A DNA stretch of 64,000 nucleotides from Deinococcus arcticus. Lineage in GTDB: Bacteria > Deinococcota > Deinococci > Deinococcales > Deinococcaceae. Made by a program: the position numbers and the translations under genes. Location: the NCBI RefSeq assembly GCF_003028415.1, contig NZ_PYSV01000013.1, positions 1 through 64,000 on the forward strand, read 5' to 3'. Positions 20,071 through 30,711 of this stretch are shown here, one piece after another. Position 1 is the first letter of the stretch, and each line of letters begins with the position of its first letter. The notes beneath the pieces were generated by a model, which was given only the letters and a program-made list of their open reading frames with translations, ran no database searches and was not told the DNA's origin.

Positions 20071-21699
20071 ATGACGGCTCAGGACGGCAAGGTCATTGAT
20101 GGCAAATACGAGGTGCTGCGCGAACTGTCCGTGCAGGGGCCGGTCACGCTGTCTGAGGTGCGCGCCGCCGAGGGGGTCACGCGGCAGGTGGCGTGGTTCA
20201 CGGTGGCCTCGCCCGCCGACCGCCAGGCGTTTCATACGTACCGCGCTGCCCTGCGCGCCCTGGCCCCGGCCGGGCTGACCGACGTGGTGGCGCGGCCCGG
20301 GGCCTATTACGCGGTGTGGCAGCCGGTGGCCGGGCAGCCCCTGGACACGGCGCTGTCCCAGAAGGGCCGGGCGCCCGAACTGGCCGAGGGCGTGCAGGCG
20401 CTGGCCACTGCCCTGGCCGCGCAGGGGTACGCCCTGGACGACGCGGCCGTGGTCGTGGAGGGCACCGAGGCGCGCGTGGCCTACCTGACCCCGCTGCCCG
20501 CCCCCCGCACCCCCGAGGACATCGCCGCGCGCAACGCCCGCACCCTGGCCCCTCTCAAGGGCGTGCGCGTCAAGCGCCCGCGCGAGCCCGGAGGCTGGCT
20601 GACCTTCGTACCGGGGCTGCTGCTGCTGGGCGGCGCCGTATATCTGGGGGCCCAGGCCACCCAGATCTACCTCAACCCCCCTGTGCGCGAGGTGCTGGGG
20701 GTGGGCGGACAGGAGGCGCGGGCGGCGGCCCGGGTGCTGGTGGGCGCGGGCTTCCGCGTGAACTTTACCGAGGGGCAGGCCGGCGGGCGGGCCATCGGGT
20801 CCATCATCCGGCAGGAGCCGCCAGCCGGCACCAACCTGCCGGTGGGGCGCCTGGTCACGCTGACCGTGAACAATCCCCCCGCCATTGAAGTGCCGCGCCT
20901 GGAAGAGATGAATCTGGCCCAGGCGCGCGACGCCCTGAAAGACCGCGCCATGACAGTGGGCAAGGTGGTCAAGGTGGACGGCACCCTGACGAGCACCCCG
21001 GAAGGCCGCATCGTGGCGCAGTTGCCCGAAGCGGGCTCCAGTGCGCAGCAGGGCCAGTCGGTGCAGCTGATGGTCAGCACCGGCATCCGGGGCAAGGACA
21101 CCTTTCTGCCCAACGTCAGCGGCATGACCTTCGAGCAGGCGCGCGAGTACGCCCGCGCCGCCGGACTGGTGGTCACCACCGTGACCCCGCAGCCCAGCGA
21201 CGCCCGCGAGGGCACCGTGCTGGAACAGTCGCCCGCACCGTTTGCGCGGGTGAAGGTGGGCAGTCCAGTCAAGCTGACAGTGGCTGCGCCGCGCTACAGC
21301 GCCCCCAGCCGCCCGGCTGACGCCCTGCCCCTGCCGCCCGCCCCGCTGCCCGAGGCGCCTGTGGTACCTGCCGAACCCGAACCCGCCCCCGGCGAGGAGC
21401 CCGGCACCCCCGAAGGCGCGGCGGTTCCGCCGCCCACCCCCGAGGAGATTCCCGCCGAGCCGGTGGCCGCCCCGCGTACCGTGAATTTTGCCTACACCTT
21501 CCCCGCCGACCTGCCCGAGGGCACCTACACGCTGGTGGTGCGCGACGACACTGGCGAGCGCCCGCTGGACTTCCAGTACGACGCGGCCAGTCTGGCCGGG
21601 CAGCCAGCCAGCGCGGCCGTGACCGTCACGGGCGACGCGGTGTTCGTGGTGCAGCGCGACGGCCAGGATTTCATTACCGTCACGCCGGGCGCGCCGTGA
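20071..21699 (+). CDS. Membrane PASTA protein with degenerate kinase-like N-terminus
   Basis: 542 residues. Residues 1-165 look like a collapsed Ser/Thr kinase fold (DGKYEVLRELSVQGPVTLSEV, then AYYAVWQPVAGQPLDTAL), but no HRD, DFG or catalytic Lys motif is visible. One membrane helix (about 180-202) is followed by three PASTA-like repeats (REVLGVGGQEARAAARVLVGAG..., IEVPRLEEMNLAQARDALK..., FLPNVSGMTFEQAREYARAAG...). A Pro/Glu-rich linker and a C-terminal beta domain come last. PASTA repeats bind muropeptides, so this may be a cell-wall sensor without kinase activity. TATGCT lies nine bases before the ATG. Confidence 0.8.
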   Translation: MTAQDGKVIDGKYEVLRELSVQGPVTLSEVRAAEGVTRQVAWFTVASPADRQAFHTYRAALRALAPAGLTDVVARPGAYYAVWQPVAGQPLDTALSQKGRAPELAEGVQALATALAAQGYALDDAAVVVEGTEARVAYLTPLPAPRTPEDIAARNARTLAPLKGVRVKRPREPGGWLTFVPGLLLLGGAVYLGAQATQIYLNPPVREVLGVGGQEARAAARVLVGAGFRVNFTEGQAGGRAIGSIIRQEPPAGTNLPVGRLVTLTVNNPPAIEVPRLEEMNLAQARDALKDRAMTVGKVVKVDGTLTSTPEGRIVAQLPEAGSSAQQGQSVQLMVSTGIRGKDTFLPNVSGMTFEQAREYARAAGLVVTTVTPQPSDAREGTVLEQSPAPFARVKVGSPVKLTVAAPRYSAPSRPADALPLPPAPLPEAPVVPAEPEPAPGEEPGTPEGAAVPPPTPEEIPAEPVAAPRTVNFAYTFPADLPEGTYTLVVRDDTGERPLDFQYDAASLAGQPASAAVTVTGDAVFVVQRDGQDFITVTPGAP

Positions 21700-21724
21700 G
21701 CACAGGGCCAATGAGCACGGCGTC

Positions 21725-22861
21725 ATGATTTATCTCGATTACGCCGCCACCCACCCCATGACCCCGGAAGCGCTGGCGGCCTACGCCGGGGCGGCGGCGC
21801 TGCCCGGCAACCCCGCCAGCGTGCATGCGGCCGGGCAGGCGGCGCGCGAGCGGCTGGAAGAGGGCCGGGCGCGGGTGGCGGCCGCGCTGGGCGTGGACCC
21901 CCGCACCCTGACCGCCAACAGCGGCGGCACCGAGGGCGACAACCAGGTGCTGCTGGGCACCGCGCGCGCGTGGCAGGACGCCCACGGGCGCCCCGGCCAC
22001 CTGATCACCACCCCCACCGAGCACTCGGCTGTGCTGGCCCCGGCGCGGGCTCTGGCGGCGCAGGGCTGGGCCGTGACCTTCCTGACCCCGGACCGCTTCG
22101 GGCGCTACGACCCGGCCGAACTGGGGGCCTCGCTGCGCGGCGACACCGCGCTGGTGTCTATCCACCACGCCAACAACGAACTGGGCACCGTGCAGGACAC
22201 GGCGGCCCTGTCGGCGGCGGCAGCGGCGCGGGGTGTGCCCTACCACACCGACGCGGTGCAGGCCCCCGGGGTGCTGCCGCTGGACCTGGGCGGCTGGGGC
22301 GTGACTTTCGCCACCTTCAGCGCGCACAAATGGGGCGGGCCCCGGGGTGTGGGGTTCCTGTACCTGCGCCGGGGCGCGGCGCTGGCGCCCGTGACCCTGG
22401 GCGGTGGGCAGGAAGGCGGCCTGCGCCCCGGCACCCAGGACACGGCCGGGGTGTATGCGGCGGGCGTGGCCCTCACCCACGCCGAGGCGAGGCGCGAGGC
22501 CACCCACGCCCACCTGCTGGCCCTGCGCACCCGCTTTCTGGGGGCCATTGCCGCCATTCCGGGGCTGCGCGTGAACCACCCCCCGGACGGCAGCCCCAAG
22601 GTGGCCAGCGTGACCATCCCCGGCGCCGACGGCGAGGCCCTGCTGATGAACCTGGACATGCAGGGCGTGTGTGCCAGCGCGGGCAGCGCCTGCAGCGCGG
22701 GGACCATGCAGCCCAGCCACGTGCTCACGGCCACTGGCCTGAGTGAAGCCGACGCCCGCGCCTCGGTGCGCTTCAGCTTTGGGGCGGCCACCACCCTCGC
22801 CGAGGTGGACGCCGCCGCCGCCGCGCTGGTGCAGGCCGCCGCCTGGAGCCGGGTGGGCTGA
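21725..22861 (+). CDS. Cysteine desulfurase (NifS/IscS family)
   Basis: 378 residues. This PLP enzyme takes sulfur from cysteine for Fe-S clusters and tRNA thiolation. It shows IYLDYAATHPM at the N-terminus, NSGGTEGDNQ, the HTDAVQ motif, PLP lysine Lys202 in SAHKWGGPRG, and catalytic Cys323 in SAGSACSAGT, the extended-loop form of group I enzymes. No scaffold gene is adjacent. Its TGA stop forms the first bases of the family A repeat at 22859, so the original C-terminus could have been slightly different. Confidence 0.93.
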   Translation: MIYLDYAATHPMTPEALAAYAGAAALPGNPASVHAAGQAARERLEEGRARVAAALGVDPRTLTANSGGTEGDNQVLLGTARAWQDAHGRPGHLITTPTEHSAVLAPARALAAQGWAVTFLTPDRFGRYDPAELGASLRGDTALVSIHHANNELGTVQDTAALSAAAAARGVPYHTDAVQAPGVLPLDLGGWGVTFATFSAHKWGGPRGVGFLYLRRGAALAPVTLGGGQEGGLRPGTQDTAGVYAAGVALTHAEARREATHAHLLALRTRFLGAIAAIPGLRVNHPPDGSPKVASVTIPGADGEALLMNLDMQGVCASAGSACSAGTMQPSHVLTATGLSEADARASVRFSFGAATTLAEVDAAAAALVQAAAWSRVG

Positions 22862-23041
22862 GACGGACTGCCGTCCATTTCCGTCACCTCCGGGAAAGAG
22901 CCGGATGTTCCCCGCCTTCGGCGCTGTTCCAGCCCAATTCCCGGAAACCGCATTTGTTCCTTCTCTGCTCCGCAGCTCTTCGAGTCCCTCCGGTCGAAAA
23001 AATTCCGTAACACATGACGGAATTTTTCGGAATCCGTATGA
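22859..23041. repeat. Small dispersed repeat, family A, long copy
   Basis: About 183 bases in reverse orientation to copy 1, starting TGAGACGGACTGCCGTCC and ending GGAATCCGTATGA. It contains GGGAAAGAGCCGGATGTTCC, CCTCCGGTCGAAAAAATTCC and the GTAACACATGAC palindrome centre. Its first TGA is the stop of the cysteine desulfurase gene, and its last TGA is the first of the next element. Confidence 0.82.
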
Positions 23042-23198
23042 GACGGACTGCCGTCTGTAACGCCCACACTCTGGAACAGAACCGGAGTGCTCGCGCCACG
23101 CCCGGAGGAACGTGTTTCTCCCCCTCGCTCTGCGAAGCCGCTCTCCGAGTCCGCTCGAATGGAATCGTTTCTGCCAACGATTCCATCGGAGTCCGTAG
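23039..23198. repeat. Small dispersed repeat, family C, copy 2
   Basis: About 160 bases directly abutting the family A copy and sharing TGA with it. It matches the complement of 18788-18926 through CCACGCCCGGA, CGTGTTTCTCC, CTCGCTC and the terminal hairpin GGAATCGTTTCTGCCAACGATTCC followed by ATCGGAGTCCGTA. Its start, GAGACGGACTGCCGTCTG, is family A-like, so it looks like a hybrid. Confidence 0.7.
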
Positions 23199-23246
23199 GC
23201 GGGCATGGCCACGCCCCAACTCCAACCTTCCCCAACCTCCCTGGGT

Positions 23247-23602
23247 TCAGCGCTCCTGGGCGTGCTCCAGTGCGTTGCGGATGAGCAGGGTCACGTGCTG
23301 GTCGGCCAGGCGGTAATACACCGTTCGGCCCACCTTGCGTGGGGCCACGAGGCGGTGGGCGCGCAGCAGGCGCAGCTGGTGGCTGGTGGCCGACTCGCTG
23401 GCGCCCACCACCAGGGCCAGGTCATGCACGCACAACTCTGCGGCGGCCAGGGCCGACAGGAGGCGCAGCCGGGTGGGATCAGCCACCGCCTTGAGCAGGG
23501 CGGTGGCGTCAGCGACACAGGTGTCGTCCGGGAGGGCCTGCCGCGCCTGGGCGGCGGCGTCCGGGTGGGTGCAGGCGGCGCAGGGGTCGGGAACGCGCGC
23601 GC

Positions 23603-23606
<4 letters not shown>
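23247..23606 (-). CDS. ArsR/SmtB family metal-sensing repressor
   Basis: 119 residues. The winged-helix core ([21 protein letters not shown]...[32 protein letters not shown]) carries the alpha-3 metal-binding motif ELCVHDLA, and the N-terminal arm has CAAC. Together these resemble the CadC-type thiolate site for Cd, Pb or Zn. The start is coupled to the stop of the upstream P-type ATPase (ATGA). It probably represses its own operon by binding the dyad at 25756-25775 and releases it when metal is in excess. Confidence 0.92.
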
Positions 23607-25744
<2,138 letters not shown>

Positions 25745-25755
25745 GGCCCTACTTT

Positions 25756-25775
25756 ATCTGAATATCTGCTCAGAT
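25756..25775. promoter_or_regulatory. Probable ArsR/SmtB operator upstream of the metal ATPase
   Basis: An imperfect dyad, ATCTGA-8-TCAGAT, lies 12 bases before the ATPase start codon and directly behind (partly touching) its -10-like TAAAGT. AT-rich dyads of this kind at the promoter are typical ArsR/SmtB sites, so the coupled repressor is the likely ligand. Confidence 0.65.
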
Positions 25776-25913
25776 GTTTGTGGGTGAGCCCAGGGAGATG
25801 TGCGGTGACGGCCGGAGGCTCCCCGTCCTCCTGAATCTCCCGGGGCAGGCTGCAAGACCCCAGGCTGGGCAGACCGGCCAGCGTCAGAGCGTCTGGAAGT
25901 CTTGCGTGGTTCC

Positions 25914-26768
25914 TCAGCTCGAGATCAGTTCCAGGGGCAACAGGGGCGACTGCACCGAGACGTTCAGGCCGCGCCGCCGGGCCAGGGCACACAACCCAAG
26001 AGCAGGCAGGCAGACCCAGGCCACGGGCCTATTTCGGAACTCCTCGTCCTGGCGGTAATACTTGACGTGCCGCTCCAGCGCCAGACGAACTTCTTCGTTG
26101 AACCCGGCCTCGTCGCCTGACACAAGGCGGGCCATCATGCCGGCCTCGCACTGGGCGACCTCCACTGAAAAGGTCTGATCCTCCGGGTCCAGACCCGGCG
26201 CCTGCATGGCGTCAAAAGCGGCCAGGATTTTTGTTATGGCATCTGGCGAGCGGGTGTACATGGCTTGCGCGGCCTGGACTTGCAGGGTCCGGTAAGCGGG
26301 TGCTCTGGTTGAGGACGCCGCAAAAGTGGAGGTAAAGGACCGCATAAGAACTTCTTCCTTGAGGAACGGCTCTTCCCAAAGAAGCGTGAGGTAAAAGGCT
26401 TTTAACCAATGCCCGGGCGAGGAGGAACTCGTGGGGCCGGTGGTGGTGCGGCCAATGCTCATCACGTCGCCGGGAGGCCTGGGAATCAGAACTTCCAGCT
26501 CTTTTGCACCTTTGGGAAACAGTGCGAGGTAAAGCGCATAGGCTTCAGCATTCCCGGCCAACCACATCATGTCGCCGCATTCAGGGTCGGAGGCGCGACC
26601 CGCCAGGACCAGAAGGGTCGCCAGGTGATACGCCTTGGTCGCCAACCAGTTCAGGTCGTGCCCTGGCTCCTGTGCGCGCGCCAGTGACCCGTGAACCGAC
26701 TGACGGTACCAGGCAATGTCCTCTTCCAGGGTTTCAAAAACGTACTCTTCAGCCAGGACGTGACTCAC
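25914..26768 (-). CDS. Imm49-like immunity protein
   Basis: 284 residues, almost wholly helical, with no signal peptide. The order of segments (WLATKAYHLATLLVLAGRASD, AEAYALYLALFPKGA, GHWLKAFYLTLLWEE) fits the Imm49 immunity family. So does the ending, VCLPALGLCALARRRGLNVSVQSPLLPLELI. The assignment is from memory of the family. The start overlaps the stop of the large toxin-like gene (ATGA), as expected for a toxin-immunity pair made together. Base composition is lower in GC than flanking housekeeping genes, consistent with transfer. It would neutralise the nuclease-like C-terminal domain of its neighbour. Confidence 0.7.
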   Translation of the reverse strand: MSHVLAEEYVFETLEEDIAWYRQSVHGSLARAQEPGHDLNWLATKAYHLATLLVLAGRASDPECGDMMWLAGNAEAYALYLALFPKGAKELEVLIPRPPGDVMSIGRTTTGPTSSSSPGHWLKAFYLTLLWEEPFLKEEVLMRSFTSTFAASSTRAPAYRTLQVQAAQAMYTRSPDAITKILAAFDAMQAPGLDPEDQTFSVEVAQCEAGMMARLVSGDEAGFNEEVRLALERHVKYYRQDEEFRNRPVAWVCLPALGLCALARRRGLNVSVQSPLLPLELISS

Positions 26769-29700
26769 GGCGACCCTCCCAGTGGATTCAAGTGAAATTC
26801 ACGCACCACCACCTGGGTCACGTCATTTTTCACGGTCACCTGGCCAGTTCGTCCATCGGTCGTTCGTGTGGTCACGACGGGCGCCCGCACCTCCAGATAG
26901 TTCACGATGCCCTGCTCGTAGGCCCCGTCGAGTGTCCGGCCGACGGATTTGAGTTCAGTGTTTCGGCTCTGAATCATGTTTTTCAGGATATCGGTGAAGT
27001 AGTCCTTGCTGCCCTGCTCGGCAAATTCGCCAGATTCAATGCGGCGGCGGCCCAGGGGACTTGAGCCGCCCTTGGCCTCAATCACGATGTATTTCAGCTG
27101 ACCGTTGGCATCCTTCACCCGCCACACCTGATCAAAGTCGCCAGAGCGGGACGGCGCGCCGGGCGGCGGGTAAATCGGGTCAGACTCGGGGTACTGGCTC
27201 TTGATGTAACTGGTGCCTGCCAGTTCGCCCAGCTGCCGGCTCTCGTCGCGAATCTGCTGGTCCAGCGCCTTCATGCGGGCCAGGTCAGCCTCTGTGGCAC
27301 CCAACCCCTTGAGTTCCAGTTCGTCCTTCTGCTGTTGGGCCAGGGCGCGGCGGTCCAGGCGTTCACGCACCTCGTCTTGTAACCGGACGTCCTGGTTGTC
27401 ACGCTGGCCCACCACCAGGTCGTTCTCCCAGTCGTGTTTGGCGGGGTCGCCCTTCCGGGCGGGGATGGTGGAATCGCCCGTCACTTCAAAGGCGCGCGTG
27501 GTCTCGTTGTAGCGCATGGGGGCGTTGTTCTTGCTGGCATTCAGGAGAGGGCGGGTGTCTCCTTCACGCAGCACCCACTGATAACCATCTGGCGCTTCCG
27601 GCCAGCCCAGTTCCTTGGCCGCCACATGACCGCGCTTGAGCCGCGTGTCCACCTGACCCACCGTGTCAGGGGTGGCGGCAGGACTGTCTTTGGCCTTCTG
27701 GGCATAGTCCCTGGCATAGACATCGGCCAGGTCAGCCTGATTCAGCAGTTGCTGGCGTTTGAAGGAGCCTTCCGGGAATTGTCTGGCCTGCTGGCGAAGA
27801 TCAGCCGCCGCCGTCAGGTGCTTATCCGCCTCAGCCGTCAGTCGAGCGCGTTCTGTGCCGGGTTTGGGACTGGTCGGCTCGAACCCGAGCATCTCTTTGA
27901 GTTTGGTGCGGGTGCGGCCGACCAGACTGTTCTCGGCCCGCAGGTCACGGGCCACAGACTCATGTTGGGCGCGGGTGGCCGGCGTCGTCTCTTGCCCAAT
28001 CTCTACACGTGTCCGGCCCTCGGTGTACCCCTTGACCGAGGCGTGGTCGCCGCGTGCCTGAGGATTCACTTCCGTGGGCACCACGCCATGCCGGTTGCCG
28101 GTCACGTTGTTCACGCGGTCGCCCAGATTCGCCCCGAACTGTTCGCCTGCCGCGTTCGCCCGGGTCTGCAGCCCCCCCGCCCGGCCCGGCAGACGGGTGG
28201 TGGCCGCGCCCACGCCCGTGCCGATGGCCATCATCATCAGGGTTTCGGGGTTGGAGAGGTTCTTCAGGGCGTCTCCCAGCGAGGCGCCGCTCATCAGGTC
28301 GCCCAGCACGTTGCCGCCCAGGTCAAAGGTGGTGCCCACGGCAAAGGCGCCCGCTTTCTGGGTCAGGCCGCTGCCCAGCAGGCCGGCCGTGCTCAGCTTG
28401 CCCGCAATCAGGCCGCCCGCGCCGCCCAGGGCCCCACCCACCGCGCCGATCAGGGCGGCTTTCCCCACGCCGTCAAACAGGCTTTTCTGGAATCTGGCCT
28501 CCAGACCAATGTTGTCAATGGCGTTGTTGCCCATCTGAATGACGGCGCCGCTGGCGGCCCCCACCAGGGCGCCGCCCACCACCGCGCCAATGGCCCCGGC
28601 GGCGGCCCCGGCCCCCAGGGCCCCGGCCATTGCCCCTACCGCGCCAATCACGGCGGGGCCCGCCACCACGGCCACCACGATAATCACGGCGACCATCAGG
28701 GCAATCTTGACCCAGCCCTTCCAGCGCGGCTGCACCTGCGCCGCCGCCTTTTCGGCGTTCTCACGGATGGCCGCGTCTTCCTGGGGAAAGTTGCCGCGCA
28801 GGCCCTCGCGCAGCGGCGGAAGGGTGGCGCGCAGCTCCTCGGGCAGGCCCTTCAGGGCCCGGGCATACAGCTTCTCCAGACCCTGTTCCAGCGACCCCAG
28901 GGTTCTAGCCGTGCCCTTCGAGTCCTGCTGGGTACCCTGCGTGTGTGCCCTGGTCAGCCCCTGAAACAGCGACAGCGCCTGCGTGACCACCGCCTGCGCC
29001 GAGCGGTCAAAGCCGCCCGCCTGCGCCGCGCCCTGTTTCAGGCCCGCCTGAGCGGCGCCCGCCAGCGCGCGCGCTGTCTGGTCGGCCCCCTGACTGAGCC
29101 CCGCCGTGACCCGGGCTGTGCCCTGGGTAAAGCTCAGCTGCGCGCGGCGCACCCCGGTCGTGATACCGCTCTGGGCCCGGGCCAGCGTGCGCTTCAGTTC
29201 GGCCGGATCGGGGGACTGGAGGTGGCCCACCTGCTGGCCAAAGGCGCACAGCTGGTCCTCCAGCGCCCCGGCCAGCGCCGTCACGCTGCGCCCCAGGGCG
29301 GCACTGGCCCCGCTGGCCTGCTGCCCCAGGGCCGCGCGCTGCGCCTGAGCCTGCGCGGCAATCGCAGCGATCTGCGCGCCCTGGGTGGCGTCCAGGCCGC
29401 TCAGGGTGCCGGCCAGCTGCGTGCGCAGGGCGGCGCTCAGGCTGGCATAGGCACTCAGGGCCTGTTGCCGGGCCTGCCGCTCGCGGGCGCTCAGGCGGCG
29501 CTCGCCCGCGTCCAGGTGCGCTTTCAGGAGCTTTTCGGTGTCGGTCAGGGCCAGGTCAATGTTCTTCAGGTCCCGGTCCAGGCCGCCGCCCGGGGCGGTG
29601 AGCTTCTCGGCTTCTTCCTCGGCCTGCTCGCGGAACCCTGGGGCGTAGGCAGCGCCCACTTCCCGCGCCGCGCCCGCACGGGCCTTCCAGCGGTTGTCGG

Positions 29701-30673
29701 TGAGGGGCCCGTCCAGCAGGCTGTCGTCCTGGCCGGTCACATTCGCTTCAAAAGCGCGGGCCTGGTCCTCGGCGCGGGCGCGGGCCTGTTCGCCCACCTC
29801 GGCGCCGGCCTGGCCGTACTGCGGCTTCAAGCGTTCGTACTCGGCGCGCACGGCACTCTTCTGGGTTTCGGCGGCGGTGCGCGCTCCCTGCAGCGCCTGG
29901 GTGTGTTCGGCCTGCAGCAGCGCCCTGGCCGCCTGGGTGGCCACCGGCAGGGCAGTCAGGGCGGCGGCCTTGCGGGCACCCAGCTGGGCAGTGGCAGTGG
30001 CCGCGCGGGCGCGGGCCCGGGCTTTCTGAACGGCCATGCCGCTGCGCACGGCCGCCTGCTGCGCGGCAGCGGCGCCAGACACCCGGGCGGCGGCGCGTGT
30101 GGCCTGGGCGCGTACCTGCCCCTGGGCACTGTTCGCGCGGCGCTGCACCCCGGTGACCTGCGCGCGGCCACGCTTCACGAAGGCGGTCGCCAGGGCGCTG
30201 GCCGCCTTGCGGCGCGCGGCCAGCTTCTTCAGGGCCGCTGTGTGCGACACCCCGGCCGCCCGCAGCCGGGCCTTGTCCAGCTGGGGCGGCGCAAACTGCA
30301 CGGTTGCGGGGCCGGCCGCCCGGGCAGGGAGTGGCCGGGGCGCAGCGATATTCAGCGGGGCACTGGTCGGGGGCGGGGGTGCAGGCTGCGGCTGGGGCAG
30401 GGCGGCGACGGAGGCAGGTCTGGGCGCGGCCAGCGGCACGCTCCTGGGCACCACTGGTGGTTTGAGAGCCTGCGTGACTCCTTTCTGCGCGGCGGCAAAC
30501 GCCTGGGCATGCCCGGCCAGATCGGGGGCGGGACGAGGCGGCGCGGGCACCCGGCGGGCCTGGGCCGCCACCTGCGGGGACCGGGCCGGGGGCAGGTGCT
30601 GTTCGGGGGACGACGGCCCGGGGGGCGGCGCCTGCCCTGGTTTGGGGGCGGCACGCTTGCGCTGATCGAACAT
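26765..30673 (-). CDS. Polymorphic toxin-like giant protein with C-terminal PD-(D/E)XK nuclease-like domain
   Basis: 1302 residues in modules. Residues 1-140 are Pro/Ala-rich and disordered. Residues 140-640 are Ala/Gln/Arg-rich, long helical or coiled coil. Residues about 650-810 hold glycine-rich hydrophobic helices (VAVIIVVAVVAGPAVIGAVG) able to enter membranes. A charged linker (about 850-1150) follows. The C-terminal domain has GDFDQVW (about 1175), YIVIEAKGGSSPLGRR (about 1198) and EQGSKDYF (about 1219), a D...ExK...Q pattern of restriction-endonuclease folds in bacterial toxins. The C-terminal third is less GC-rich than the N-terminus. TACAGT lies five bases before the ATG. No secretion genes are nearby. 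Confidence 0.72.
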   Translation of the reverse strand: MFDQRKRAAPKPGQAPPPGPSSPEQHLPPARSPQVAAQARRVPAPPRPAPDLAGHAQAFAAAQKGVTQALKPPVVPRSVPLAAPRPASVAALPQPQPAPPPPTSAPLNIAAPRPLPARAAGPATVQFAPPQLDKARLRAAGVSHTAALKKLAARRKAASALATAFVKRGRAQVTGVQRRANSAQGQVRAQATRAAARVSGAAAAQQAAVRSGMAVQKARARARAATATAQLGARKAAALTALPVATQAARALLQAEHTQALQGARTAAETQKSAVRAEYERLKPQYGQAGAEVGEQARARAEDQARAFEANVTGQDDSLLDGPLTDNRWKARAGAAREVGAAYAPGFREQAEEEAEKLTAPGGGLDRDLKNIDLALTDTEKLLKAHLDAGERRLSARERQARQQALSAYASLSAALRTQLAGTLSGLDATQGAQIAAIAAQAQAQRAALGQQASGASAALGRSVTALAGALEDQLCAFGQQVGHLQSPDPAELKRTLARAQSGITTGVRRAQLSFTQGTARVTAGLSQGADQTARALAGAAQAGLKQGAAQAGGFDRSAQAVVTQALSLFQGLTRAHTQGTQQDSKGTARTLGSLEQGLEKLYARALKGLPEELRATLPPLREGLRGNFPQEDAAIRENAEKAAAQVQPRWKGWVKIALMVAVIIVVAVVAGPAVIGAVGAMAGALGAGAAAGAIGAVVGGALVGAASGAVIQMGNNAIDNIGLEARFQKSLFDGVGKAALIGAVGGALGGAGGLIAGKLSTAGLLGSGLTQKAGAFAVGTTFDLGGNVLGDLMSGASLGDALKNLSNPETLMMMAIGTGVGAATTRLPGRAGGLQTRANAAGEQFGANLGDRVNNVTGNRHGVVPTEVNPQARGDHASVKGYTEGRTRVEIGQETTPATRAQHESVARDLRAENSLVGRTRTKLKEMLGFEPTSPKPGTERARLTAEADKHLTAAADLRQQARQFPEGSFKRQQLLNQADLADVYARDYAQKAKDSPAATPDTVGQVDTRLKRGHVAAKELGWPEAPDGYQWVLREGDTRPLLNASKNNAPMRYNETTRAFEVTGDSTIPARKGDPAKHDWENDLVVGQRDNQDVRLQDEVRERLDRRALAQQQKDELELKGLGATEADLARMKALDQQIRDESRQLGELAGTSYIKSQYPESDPIYPPPGAPSRSGDFDQVWRVKDANGQLKYIVIEAKGGSSPLGRRRIESGEFAEQGSKDYFTDILKNMIQSRNTELKSVGRTLDGAYEQGIVNYLEVRAPVVTTRTTDGRTGQVTVKNDVTQVVVREFHLNPLGGSP

Positions 30674-30711
30674 GACTCACTGTACACTTCCGGACCAGAC
30701 TGGGGGGGCGG

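Noticed and set aside
26765..30673. Idea that the toxin-like protein is cargo of a contractile injection system
   Set aside because: No tail, sheath, spike or AAA gene lies in the window and I see no DUF4157-type HExxH core in the protein, so the link is unsupported here.
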